A stretch of DNA of 64,000 nt from Takakia lepidozioides (GCA_030704615.1 CM060731.1:80642756-80706755), one strand, 5' to 3'; numbered from the stretch's first letter, positions 47,520-58,912 are shown. A program made the numbers and translations. Notes: generated by a model not told the origin, from the sequence alone.

Positions 47520-48085
47520 ACACAAGAGGTCCTTTTGGGTTGATGGCCGGTCAAATCCTCCATGGGTCATGACACAAGGTCAAGGACAATGTGGTGAGGG
47601 CACCTTCTTCTTCGACCTATTTCAGCCTGTTTTTCCCTCTCATCAGACTCGGCCTTGAGATGCATATTGAATTATGTAAATTAACTCGTTGGGTGGATTT
47701 GTCGTGGTTTAGAGTGACTTTGACAAGTTGTTGCCGATGTAGCAGCAGGAAAGTATCCAAAAACAGGTAACAGAGATGAGGAGAAGCTTTGGAATGAGCA
47801 CTTTTCCGACCCGGATAGTTGGGTAAGTCGGTTTGTATACTGATGTTCATTTGTCGTAAGATGAGCAGTGTGCGTGTTGTGACCTGAATCCTCCATGGGT
47901 CATGACACAAGAGGTTGGGGTATTTGCTGGAAGAACTTCACGCCGTCAGTGTCAACTACTAGCAGCAAGGCTGAGGATGTATTCATGATTTGTACACAGA
48001 CATGGATAGCTGAAGGACCAGGGATAGAGGTGCAGATTCATCCAAGAGGGTCGGATTTCAAACACAAGATTATTTCTGATTCCCT
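47520..48085 (+). pseudogene. OSB fragment, forward arm, in CACTA 2
   Basis: Pieces of the PDF-motif region: FWVDGRSNPPWVMTQ (47535-47580), KLWNEHFSDPDSWV (about 47790), and IHPRGSDFKHKIISDSL (48034-48085). Sequence around gaaagtatccaaaaacaggt (about 47750) is identical over 20 bp to 43871-43890 in CACTA 1. This forms the left arm of an inverted duplication with 48091-48720. Multiple stops and shifts. Confidence 0.7.
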
Positions 48086-48090
48086 GTGAT

Positions 48091-48720
48091 GGAGAGACAT
48101 CCTTGAAGGGGTCGTGCTCTTCGGCCCAAAACCAACCAGTTGACCATCTACCCATGTAGCTATCCTTCCACAAGGAATCGTAGGTAATCTGGAGCTTGAA
48201 ATCCAGCCCCCCACACTCTATCCCTGCTCCCTGCTCTTTCAGCTATCCATGCCTCTGCACAAATCATGCATACATCCTCGTCTTGCTGCTAGCAGCTAAC
48301 AATGACAACCTAGAATTGTTCCAGCAAACACCCCAACCCTACTTATCAACTAGTTCCTATGCTCAATTGCATCTACTTCCAACAAGCATTCACCTTTTGC
48401 CTCGATTGTTCCACCATTGACTGGGGACGGAAACATATTCATTCTAGAGCAGCTTCTCCTAGTCTCTGATACTTTCTTGTTGGCCACATTGGCAGTTACA
48501 TATCAAAATCACTCCAAAACCACCATAGATCCACCAATGAGCTAACTTGCAGAATTCAACATGAAATATTAGGGACGACTCTGATAACAGGGAAAAACAG
48601 GCTGAAATACGTTGAAGAATGTGCCTTCATTAGCAATGTCTTGTTCTATCAATTGTGCTGCTGTTTCCAGTTGACCATCTACCCACGCAGATTTCTTGTA
48701 GCTATTGATGATTTTTTAGG
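48091..48720 (-). pseudogene. OSB fragment, inverted arm, in CACTA 2
   Basis: On the minus strand, GLDFKLQITYDSLWKDSY is followed by MGRWSTGWFWAEEHDPFK, a decayed PDF motif. Further along the minus strand come tcagcctgtttttccctgtt and tgaattctgcaagttagctc, matching the forward arm at 47620-47700 and CACTA 1 at 43760-43810. It is the inverted copy of the same OSB region; a third short piece (minus, agctacaagaaatctgcgtg) lies at about 48680-48700. Confidence 0.7.
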
Positions 48721-49641
48721 AAGTGGAAGGCTAGGGCCCAGCTTTCTTATCACAGTGTTAGCTGATTTTCAGTTCTTCTTCTCAGCTCGGTGCGTTTCTA
48801 TTTCCATGTTTTGGCAGTAGTTTCAGGCTGCAGTCTCTTTTCCTTCTAGACTCTTTAGCTCTATGCAGGCCCCTTCTTTGCTTGCCTTCCTTCTTACTAC
48901 TCTTTCTTGTCTTGGTTCGCGAAGCTATGGCTTCGTTTTTCAGCCTCTATGGCACTCTATCCAGAGGGTTTTTTTCCTCTTTGTATCCAAGGACATTTTA
49001 TGTCCATTATCTATAAAGTTCTGGAGCGCTTTGTTAACCAAAAGAAAAAAAATAGACAACAACGGCTTCCATTCTATTTTCCCAAAAACATAATGAAGAA
49101 TTTAAGTCAATTAATAATCTAAATGTTATAATTTTGTAATTTGATTTATTAGATCAAATCATTATTAAAAAAACCTCTTATGACATGTGTCAATCATACC
49201 TGTGGACATGTAGTTATATAATGTAGTCATGAAGTTATATACTCATGACTACATCACCACATATGGCATTATATGATACAATATTCTTCCCCACGTGTAT
49301 GTCATATATGTTGTCCACGTGGACACGTGTCACATCCGGAGTGCTACATGTGTCCCTCTGACGCCTCTCCATGGAGTCATATACTTTGTACAGATGTAGT
49401 CATATAGTTAGTCATACAGTTAGTCATATATAAGTCATATAGTTGTGACTACATCGCTCTCTGCAGCATGACTCAGATGCCACGCACGCAGTCACGGCTA
49501 TGACTTGCACAACGCATTCATAAAGGATGGTCGTTATGACAGGGTTTTTTTCACTACAGAGTGATGTAGTCATGAACGCATATAAGACTGAAAATATAGT
49601 CATATGTGCAGTCATAAAAACGCTCATCTGTTGTAGTGTAT

Positions 49642-51017
49642 ATATTGAAACTTCATCCAATTCTCGATATTTGATTAAAAGTTTTATGACATGACATACA
49701 TAAACAAATGTTTCATACACAAACTACAAATTAACATGTACATATCAATTCAAACATTTTAGACACAATTGTGACAAAATCATGAGTTATAAGTTGGGCT
49801 TAAATCAAATTACTGGATGTCCAACTTCAATTTTTAGGAGCTCAATTTTATGTGGAGTGGACGAGTTCTTTTTTAATGTGAGTTTGCATCATGGTTGAGA
49901 TGACCATGCATTATAAAGGCCACGTTAGACTATGAACCAAAACCAAGATCTCGGAGTCTAGTTGCACATTAAATTATATTACTGATATCAATATTTGCAA
50001 ACGTACCGTATGATGTCATTTGACCCCGAAGGGCTATTGCCTTCTGGTGGGAAGATGGAACCCACAACCACCAGTGAGGCGGGTTGTGCTCTTACCACTA
50101 ATCTAAATGTTGGTTATCTTATTAATATGATAGGGATCAAAGTTGGTGTGTGTAAAGTCCCTAGAATCAAGACCAAGGACCATGTTCCATGGGCACTCCC
50201 AAGCATCCCAAAGGTGGAATCACCACTTCAAAACATGATGAAGTGGTTCTATAGAGACCTTTATAATCTTCCCCGCCAATGGTGCGACTATATTTGACAC
50301 TTATGACTCCATGATTGAGATGGCCAGGCTTTTCTGAGTACATGCAGTCATGCATGGATTTTATGACTATAAATTTAGTCATATATATAGTCATAAAAAC
50401 ACATCTGCTGGAGCCTGGTAAGGCAATGGTGATGGTAGCCATTAGGTACATGAATCGATTATTGTTGGATTGCCATGTCACATGGGTCTAAGTCACTCTA
50501 GTCATATCACCTGATTTGTCGCTTTGGTTCCACTTCTTTTTTATACCTTTACTACTTAGTCAAATTTCATGACACTAAGTGGGAGGTGCACCAATTGGAG
50601 TGCCACTCCCTTTTGTGTCACTCGAATCTGTGTCATTCTCGAGAGGGGGTAGGAAAGATTTGACATGTCGAAAACCAACGCACAATATTGTCGAAGATCA
50701 CACGCTTGCCTCAAGTTGTTACATTATTGCAATTGTTATCATAAATGGATAAAATTAAGTAATTGTAGTAAATCTAATTTAAATATAATATTTCTTATAT
50801 ATATCCATTTGTATTAAATTACAATGGGCTTTTTTATTAATAATATTTTAGTAATATATCAAGTATTTAATTGAATTATAACCTGATTTTATCCTTATCC
50901 TCGGGATAATTCATAATCTTTGTTGTGTATCTATATATATACCCAAAAATAGACGAGATAGTATTCAACTCGGACCCGGAAAACAAGTTTAAGATAAAAA
51001 ATATATATTGTTAAAAC
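49642..51017. other. Non-coding DNA with a degraded CACTA-like end
   Basis: gtcataaaaacacatctgct at about 50390-50409 resembles the right end of CACTA 2 (gtcataaaaacgctcatctg) but lacks the terminal TAGTG. On the minus strand 50105-50040 reads tagtggtaagagcacaaccc and later gtgggttccatc, which look like weak pol III A and B boxes of a SINE remnant. No gene. Confidence 0.4.
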
Positions 51018-52795
51018 CAGTGTTGGGCGGATATAGACTGATCCGGATATCAATAGCCGGATATCAATCAGGATACCAATGGATCCGGATCTAGATCCAG
51101 AGGGTTTTTGATATCCGGGTTTTTTTTATATCCGGCGGATATGTGAAACAAGAGATCCGGCTAGGATTCTATCCGCCGGATAGAATAACGATTAATATTC
51201 AGAATACATCTGGATACCTGGGCCAATCATGGATCTCAGCCGGATACAATAAGAATTTAAATATAAATTAACATTTAAAAAAACACGAAAATGTTGTCAT
51301 CTGTCATCTCCTCTCTCCTCCCGTCTCTTGTTCCTTCTTTCACGCACGCTATCCTTCACATTTGCCCTGCTTCGTCCTGCTCCATCTGCGGCGTGCCCCA
51401 TCTGTACTCCATCGACCTTCTTGCCTGCAAGTCTTGCAGCAAGGGCGCTCCCGCCCCTGCCTTTGCTCTTTGTTTCTTTTTTTCTTTTTTTCCCCTTAGC
51501 ATTCTCTCTCCCTCCTCCATCATTGTCTTTCTCTATCTCTTTGTCTCATTCTGTATTTGTTTCTCTGCCTCTCAACCTCCTATGTTTCCCTCTCTCAATC
51601 CTTGTCTTTAGTTTTCTTCTGTTGAGGTTCAATGGGAGTCGTTTCTTCTGTTGAGGACATAAAGACTATTGATAATTTGTTTGGAGCTGGTGCTAGTGAG
51701 GCATAACCATTCTGGAATTGGTGAAAAAAAAATTGTCTCTCTTCTGACGCATGACACTTGAGGGGGGACAATGCAATGATCCATTGCAATGGTGGAAGAG
51801 ATATGAGTCCAAGTTTTCCACGGTTGGTTTCTTGGCTCGTCAAATTCTTGGCATAGTTGGTAGGTAAATTGAGACGGAAAGGTTGTTTTCCATTGCCGGG
51901 GTGCTCACTTCATTTGAGACGATGTCGCCTTGATACTGATAATTTGGACAAGTTGTTGCTTGGTGAAGAACTGGCCTAATGATGCAAGAAAAGGTTGCAA
52001 AGCTTATGATGATTTTCAGGAATCCGAGGCACGATTGATTGAGGAGTTGGAAGATACATTTGAGGCATATCTGATTTTTGAAGATGATGATTCTATTCAG
52101 CTTGAAGTTGCTTACATTTCCAGAAGCAAAGTGTTAGTCACAATGCTTCATACATAGCCAAAATGACGGTGGTATCAATTTCTTCTTGCCTTACTTGTTT
52201 TCTGCTTTAAATGACATTGTTGGTTACTTTGTGGAGGTAGTTCGAGTTCTTTCAAGCTCAAGCTTAAGCTTTAGCTCTTTCCTTTCCAGCTTTAGTATTA
52301 CATTTTCAGAGGCTGTCACAGTGAGCATATGGAAGAATTCAAGATGTTTGCTCATTTAATTATGGCAAATGGCTTTTTTCATGGTTCATTTTTCATGGTT
52401 TCTTTTCAATATGATATACAGATCTTCCTCCCCTTTCTAAAAAGAAACAAAACTTAGGTTGATTTAACCATTGCTCTGAATTAACTTGATATCTAATTTT
52501 ATTAGATTTTAAAATATTTAAATGAAAAATTTCAATTAATAATATCATATTACCTGTATCCGGATTCCGTATCCAGACCACTCTCTAAACGCTGGACATT
52601 ATAATCTGAATATCCGGATTTATTTATATCCAAAGATTTTAAAAATAAACTATTATGCATAACCGGCGGATATTAGAAATTCAGATTTTGTTAATATCCG
52701 GATCCGCCGGATGTATCCCTCTCTAATTTGGCAACTATCCGGACCCGGCAGATATGAGAAAAAACTAAGAACCGCCTAAAACTGCCGTGGATTCG
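51018..52795. mobile_element. Probable hAT element with ATCCGGAT subterminal repeats
   Basis: The left end CAGTGTTGGGCGGATATAGA at 51018 shares CAGTGTTGGG with the hAT elements at 34 kb and 54.7 kb. Both flanks (51030-51245 and 52550-52760) are dense in atccgga/tccggat motifs. The right end is tentative: the inverse of ggcagttttaggcggttctt at about 52795 resembles the left end imperfectly, and no 8-bp duplication was found. The interior holds hAT transposase remnants, which supports the superfamily call. Confidence 0.6.
51770..52160 (+). pseudogene. hAT transposase C-terminal dimerisation domain, broken
   Basis: With shifts between frames the DNA reads PLQWWKRYESKF, VGFLARQILGIVG, IETERLFSIAGVLTS, LRRCRLDTDNLDKLLL and VKNWPNDARKGC. 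This order is the conserved hAT C-terminal dimerisation region of plant hAT transposases. Stop codons and frameshifts (for example TAA after ILGIVGR) make it inactive. The preceding Pro/Ser-rich reading frames at 51291-51654 show no domain. Confidence 0.8.
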
Positions 52796-54480
52796 GATTC
52801 CAATTCAAGAGGCTAACTTCCCCAGATCTTATGTTTTGACTTTTGTGTGAAGTGCATGATACCTACTCTTAAGTGTGTCTATACATTATGAAAGATTTAT
52901 TACAATAGGGACCAAACAATAAGGAATAGAGTGACATACCTATTGGCCAAGGTTTTTTCTAGGTTGTTTTGGCTTTATATTATGGACCAAGACCACCAAA
53001 GTGGCATCTAGGTTGTGTTGAATATGGCGAGAAAAAATCCCATGTGGTTTGGAGGACCAACTTTTGCCCACTCGACCACGAGAGCAATTAAATTTTATGG
53101 TCGATGTTCTTTACGAACCTTGAAGGTCGTCTAAAGGCAAGTGGGTGAGCTCTAGCTCCATCTCCCGTTGGTGTTGTAGTTGCTCATATAGCTTTATTTG
53201 CTCTTGAGTAGGCAGCCTAAATGGTTGGGAGTTTATGCCTTGCTTGGGCATAACCAGGGTGATCCTAGTTTCAATCCTTCCACATGTTTCTTCAACCATG
53301 CTAATATGGGATTGTCATGGTATAAACTAGTGCAACCAAAATCTTGTGTTACCTCTTGTCCATGGTGTGGGCTCATAAGAAGCAAGATGCTATCAAATTT
53401 TAGAAAAAAAACCTACACCCTCACATCAAATGTGATAGATCTCGTGATGTAATTATTGGTCTTTCCACACACTAAACCGTTGGTGCCAAGATATTCATAT
53501 TATATGCATATTTTGACTTGATCCACGGTCCTTCCATTATTCTACTTAACAACTGTCAGACTTCCTCATGGCAGTCTCGCCACCTATGGAACATTGTAAA
53601 GACAATCACATTATGACAAATCTGGAACGCCAGATGTTCTTTAAATTTTTGGGAACAAATCTTCTAACCTACAGACAACTCTCAGTAGGATTTTTATAGA
53701 TCTTGATAAGAAGATATATGGGGTTGTTATGGAAGCATTCCGTAGATGTACAACGCGTATGTCTGGTATCACTTTACCACATTGCCTCATGACCAAGTGA
53801 CGAAGCCACACATTTTCTATACTAGAAAGAGGTCTATAGCCCTTGGCAATATAAAGGACCAGATCTTCAAGGAACCTTTGTTGGGCTAAATCATTTTTTC
53901 TGGTATGGATTTTGATTGCCAAAGTAACTTGTGATAGTTGAAGGGGTTAATGATGCTACATTTCTTTTCTTACACGCTTGACGTGACCCGCCTCTCCTGG
54001 ATCTGCAGAATTCTTTGATGATTTGTATCTACTGTATATCTTGGCATGCTCGTGGGCTACATGCTTAATCGTGGCAGTAATTCCATGTAACGAATTATTG
54101 GTCAAAATTTCCTTCCTGGATCTTGTGGTTTATGCACCACTTGCTCTTGTGCTACAACATGACACATGATACACCGCATAATTTGAGCACATCGGGTGTT
54201 ATCTACTTGAATACCAATCTCAAATAGTACTATAGTGGAACCCTAATCTCTCAAGTGTTTGTAGCTGTCTTTGTGCAGGTCTTCAAGCATGCCTGCAGAA
54301 AGATACAACTTTGCTTGCATAGGTCTTGGGATGGGCCGGCAGATAAAGACGCCCTACATGTGTTAAAAAATGAAAAATAGTGGCGGACCCTTGGGGCTGG
54401 ACATGCCCTAACCCTTGACCCCCTGACATGTGCACCCGCCCAACTTGACATCTATACCATGTGTATAGTCATTGTTTTTG
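52796..54480. other. Intergenic DNA, no recognised gene
   Basis: Short minus-strand reading frames at 53299-53111 and 53922-53641 look moderately protein-like (PTQEQIKLYEQLQHQREMEL) but carry no motif I can name and no splice context. No transposon ends were placed. Confidence 0.35.
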
Positions 54481-54688
54481 CCTCTAATATGGATATTGCA
54501 CGGGTATTGCCTTTGGCAATACCAGCCTGTGTAGGGTATTGACCTAAGTATTGGAATTGCCAATATCAGCCGGTTTAGTTATTAACCCTAGTATTACATA
54601 AGCCAATACCAGTCGGGTCAGTTATTCAATACCCAGGTTGATACCCTAGTGAATACCCGGCTAGGCCCTATATACTAGTCTAACACTG
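54481..54688. repeat. Right end of another hAT-like element (CAATACC palindromes)
   Basis: A run of caatacc/ggtattg motifs ends in tagtctaacactg at 54688, the inverse of CAGTGTTAGACTAGTATATA. It stops exactly 8 bp (GTACAAAC) before the left end of the next element at 54697. The left end of this one was not found. Confidence 0.5.
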
Positions 54689-54904
54689 GTACAAACCAGT
54701 GTTGGGAGGATACCTTTTTCTGCCATTATACCCTGAGGGTAAAACCCAATAAGGGTATATGGATATACCCTACCCTGGAAATTCCAAAATACCCTTACCC
54801 TACCCTTGTCAAATATCTCAAACGGAAGGAACCCACCCTAACCCTGATTCTACACATCCAAAACCCTCGACATATAGCCATACCGCCATCTTTCTTTTCT
54901 CAGC

Positions 54905-56640
54905 TCGAACAATTGCTCACCATCACTCATAAAATAATGGCCACCATCCATTATCCAACCATCATTTCCCACACCCATACACCCACCACATTGTTCCGGA
55001 TCAAAACCAACAAAGCTTGGAACACTGCGACACCACGCCCTTCCCAGGTCGCGACAACAACACCTCTACCCCCAATCCCTGCAATATATCAACAAAACAC
55101 CATCCCCAAATACCCACGAGCCAATTCACATTCCACTGATGGATCCCTTACCAAACCTAATGCAGGGTATGGAATCTACCACGCCGACACCAGTCAAGGC
55201 GTTGCCCTCAGGCTCCCTGGCCCTGCCACCATCCTCCGGGCTGAGCTCATGGCCATTTATGATGCCCTCTCTCTACTTGACACCTTCCCCCCCCCCAACA
55301 CTACATCTTCACCGACAGCCTTACCTCACTATTCCTCATTCGCAACCACATCTCCCACCCCTCTGCCCATCATCATCACCCCGACCGTAACCTCATTGTC
55401 GCTATTGTCCAGAGGGCCATCTCCCTAGGCCACCCAGTCCATATACTCAAAGTCCGTTCGCATACTGGCATCCATGGTAATGAAGAAGCAGACCTACTCG
55501 CCCAACTCGGCGCCTCCCAACCCATAGTTGAACCCTCGATCGACCCTATTCACATCGCCCTCACCCATCCCTTCTGGTTCATACACCCCGTTCCGGACCC
55601 CCCTGTACCCAGACCAGTCCAAAACCTCCTGACCACTTTGACTAGAGAAGCAAATAAACAAGCGGCAACCTCCATCAACCATACCAAAGTACACATCCAA
55701 AAATGGACTCAATCCAATGTTCTGCACCATAAACTCTCCAATCATTTCTGGCTAACCAAAGCCACCACCGACGCACAAATCCGACAAACACTCAAATTCC
55801 GATATGCCCAATACATGGGCCACCAGCGCAAATACATCTTCTGGCCACATCTGTTCCCATCCCCATACTGCCCGTTATGTGCAACCACCCACCAAGCTCG
55901 TGACACTTGGCCACATCACCTCAACCAATGTGCACACCTAGTTATACATGGCTTGCATAGCACGCGTCATAACCAGATAGTCTGACACCTCCATAAGCTC
56001 TTTCTAAAACGTGCTGAAACCCGTTGGTTCTCGCTCATGAATGCAGGCACCTACCAGGGACGGCCACCCGACCACATAGTACCACCATGGCTACTACCAT
56101 GCATATGTACCCGATCACCATGCTCGTGCCCGACTCGACTTTGCCCGGACATACTCCTCGTCCAAAGTCTACCTATCAACACTTTACCCCCCACCTCACC
56201 ATCCCCACAACTCACCATCCATTTCATTGAATTCACATTTTGCCATGATCGTTATCCAAACGATTCAATCTTAGAAAAACGTCAAAAATATGCCCCACTT
56301 ATCTTTGCACTCCGAAGGCATGGCTGGAAAACCGACCCGTTAACTGTCATTACAGCCGGCACTCGAGGTGACATTCATAACGCCAGTATCACGGACATAC
56401 ACGATAACTTCCAAATTCCCATTCTTCCCATCCACAAATGTTTCAAAGAAATCCATCTCACGGCACTCCGTTCACTCACAACTATTATCACCAACAAACG
56501 CCAACGGAATCCGGCACTTCAAACGCACCTTAGGTCCCCCAGGATACCCCTGGTACCTAGGGGTACCCTCGCCCCCTCAATTCTTAGCGGTCACCTGGTG
56601 TCCCCCTGGACACTTTTTTGTTATAGGGCCCACCCCCGAA
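54905..56640 (+). pseudogene. LINE RNase H and C-terminal region inside hAT element C
   Basis: RNase H pieces read STDGSLTKPNAGYGIYHA (first catalytic Asp), ILRAELMAIYDALSLLD (Glu), a shift at a C-homopolymer at about 55289-55298, then YIFTDSLTSLFLIRNHI (second Asp) and VRSHTGIHGNEEADLLAQLG (last motif). The frame then runs to a single TGA at 55983-55985. It includes YCPLCATTHQARDTWPHHLN, and beyond the stop continues in the same frame (PPDHIVPPWLLPC, FIEFTFCHDRYPND, LTVITAGTRGDI) to about 56540. This is the 3' part of a non-LTR retrotransposon polyprotein, inactive through one shift and one stop. Confidence 0.8.
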
Positions 56641-56700
56641 AGGGGGCAATAGCCGCAAGGTGAAGTGGCTCTTAGTTACGCCGGCCTCGGCCGGAGTCTT

Positions 56701-56722
56701 CTCTCTCTCTCTCTCTCTCTCT
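56701..56722. repeat. (CT)n microsatellite
   Basis: About eleven CT units lie immediately before the segment shared with hAT element B (ttgttattatattttagggc), so the microsatellite marks the join between the LINE coding part and the shared 3' region. Confidence 0.8.
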
Positions 56723-58084
56723 TTGTTATTATATTTTAGGGCCATTAGAGGAGCATAAACGAGGGCTAAAAGTTTGCTATTCATAAGGCACATAAAAAAT
56801 AAACAAAAATATTTTAATTTTTCAAAATAAAAGGCATATCCCGTTAAATTCTATATAACGGGGATGTTATATAGTTGAAATGCTTCGTCTTGGTTAGGCC
56901 CTCTGGCAATCCTTCCCCCCCCAACCGAGGTTTTGGTTCTTAGTTAACTCCTGCTTTCCCCCCCAACTCCCTACCAGTGCTAGGTGTTCCCCATGTGATA
57001 CGCCTTTACGGTCCCTTAGGAGGTTATTTTTTCCTCCTCTCTGTTCTCATTTTGCCGCTCCAATAAAGTTTTTGCAGGGCCTCTGTCCCTTTTATTAAAA
57101 TAAAATAAAATAAAAAAGCTTTATTCTAAGTATTTAATAAAATTCACAATTAAAAAAAACAATTACCCTTTATAATTACCTGGGATATCCTGAGGATATA
57201 AAAATGGTACCATTATCCTGCAATTACCCTTACCCTCATGGTATATGTGACACCCAATACCCTTACCCTGAGGGTAAATGTTTACCAAAAATCTATATAT
57301 ACCCTTACCCGGAGGGTAAATATTTTCAAAAAATAGATTATACCCTTACCCTGAGGATAAGTTTGACCCCCAAAATCATGTATACCCTTACCCTGAGGGT
57401 AGAAAAAATCAATATACCCTCCCAACACTGGTTATTTCTCAATCTTTCCCTCTCTCTCGCTCAGTGAGGCAATGGTGCCCTCTTGCTCCGTTTCTCTTCC
57501 TCAGTGTGGCAAATGGCCTGGGCCATTTGCTTGAGGCCAAGCCTGATATAGGTGGCCTCCATCTGCCAGGTATCTTCCACATAGAAATATGGTTAAAACT
57601 TCAATGTATACGGATGATACTTCATTGCTCCTGGACAATTCCAGTAAAGACAACATTCACAGGGCCCTGCAAGCCCTGCTGGTTTTCTGCTTGGGATCGG
57701 GGATGCACATAAATTGGCGTAAGTCACTGGGGATCCTCTCCCTCATGCAAAAAATGCCCATGTTGGTCACTGCCAACCTTGGGGCTCAGAGTTAGGTCTC
57801 AAATGGCTTAATGATGGAGCGTCCCGTACCCTGTTGGGTCATCAAATTGGACGTCACAACCTCTCGAAAGAACAAAGATTTGGCAGAGTCCTCAAAAATC
57901 TCAAAAGCAAGCTGGCTTTTTGGAGCTCCTCCATGCTCACAATAGCTGGGAGGGCCCTGGTCGTCAATCAAATCCTTCTCTCCTCCATATGGTTCTTCGC
58001 AGTGGTCTGGGCACCTGACTCCAAGCTGGTCAGTCAGATCGAAGGTTTAGTCAGGAATTTCTTGTGGGGGGCAACCCGGGCCTC

Positions 58085-58483
58085 CAGTTTTTTTTTTGTA
58101 AAGAAATCCAGGGACCCGCCGTGTGGCGTTTTTTTTTAAAAAAAAAAAAAAAAATCATAAAACGGCGCTTGGCCAGCCACGTGGCGAGGTGCCATGGGTC
58201 AGGAAAAACGAAACAAATGGGATGGGGGAGGTGGTTTTGAATCCTTGACCTCTCCCATGTGGGTGCGTGTGGCGAGGCGGCACTGGCCTGTCGCTCATTT
58301 TCAAGCATAATGCCATTTTGGGGGGGGGCTGGTGGGCACCTATATAAACCATTCCCCCCTCTTTTTCTGATCAATTTTGCCCCTCTCATGGTACAGTTCC
58401 TTGGCATCTTATAGTCCTTTCGGACTTCGTTGCTTGGCATTGCCAACGGGAGGTACAAAGGTGATTATTTTGGGGGGGGGGGG
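58085..58483. repeat. Insertion in the LINE remnant, possible SINE
   Basis: A T-run and an A-run of about 18 bases (58138-58156) adjoin a 300-bp segment whose minus strand reads gaggtcaaggattcaaaacc, a weak pol III B box. It splits the LINE coding sequence. No clear target duplication or A box, so the SINE call is tentative. Confidence 0.35.
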
Positions 58484-58649
58484 AAGATTCGTTGTGGCTA
58501 GCCTCGCTGAAATGGACTGTACAAGGTGGTAACTTTAATTCCAATCTTGGTATGGGCTCTAAAGCCTGGCAGTCTATCTGGACATCGGGGTATAAAATGA
58601 GATCCATCTTATCTCAGTTCAGGCCTACTTCCTTTGACGTACTAGAGAA

Positions 58650-58738
58650 CGGGCCGTGTTGGGCCGATTCTGCCCTGTAAGCGGCCTTTGGGTGAGCCCT
58701 ATGGCCGCGCATAGGGCAGAGTCGGCCCAACACGGTCC
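58650..58738. repeat. Inverted repeat, about 26-bp arms, short loop
   Basis: Left arm 58651-58676 (ggccgtgttgggccgattct then gccct) pairs with 58713-58738 with one or two mismatches. The loop of 36 bp itself holds gcggcc and ggccgc. This would form a stable hairpin in DNA or RNA. It interrupts the LINE remnant and may be a MITE core or recombination scar. Confidence 0.7.
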
Positions 58739-58884
58739 ATTCACTGGCGTTAAAAGCAAGGTGTGGCGTATTCTCGCCGCCACCTGACGCAATATGATTG
58801 GGGTTCAATTATCCCATATCGATTGCCCAGATTCAGAGCACCGGAGAGGATATAAACAGGCGAGTCTCAAAGGGAAGCCAGGCG

Positions 58885-58912
58885 GGCTGATGGCTGATGG
58901 CTGATGGCTGAT
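58885..58912. repeat. (GGCTGAT)4 minisatellite
   Basis: Four head-to-tail copies of ggctgat are followed by gacatgggcc. Non-coding. Confidence 0.85.

Larger units (their letters stand above)
46303..49638. mobile_element. CACTA (En/Spm-type) transposon 2, 3336 bp, with PPR fragment and inverted OSB duplication
   Basis: The left end is CACTACAAAAGATGAACGTT; the right end inverted is CACTACAACAGATGAGCGTT, and both continue into tttatgact, so 26 of the first 28 bases match. The 3-bp duplication TAT lies at 46300-46302 and 49639-49641. Subterminal regions carry many tatgact/agtcata motifs (46315-46780 and 49190-49620). The interior holds a PPR piece, then OSB sequence in both orientations. No transposase. 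Its ends differ from CACTA 1, so it is a different family even though the cargo is related. Confidence 0.93.
54697..57430. mobile_element. hAT-type element C, relative of element B, carrying LINE sequence
   Basis: Left end CAGTGTTGGGAGGATACCTT; right end the inverse of CAGTGTTGGGAGGGTATATT. The first about 115 bp and last about 720 bp are nearly identical to element B at 34365-35554, including the taccct/agggta palindromes. Between them are about 1.8 kb of LINE C-terminal coding sequence. The adjacent 8-mers are GTACAAAC (left) and GTTATTTC (right), not a matching duplication, so one side has probably been rearranged. Confidence 0.75.

Noticed and set aside
51291-51654. Pro/Ser/Leu-rich 108-codon ORF that resembles a membrane or signal protein
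   Set aside because: Low-complexity pyrimidine-rich DNA inside the hAT element read in two overlapping frames; no conserved domain.
53111-53299. Gln-rich minus-strand ORF as a possible coiled-coil protein
   Set aside because: Only 62 codons, flanked by stops, no recognisable family or exon borders.
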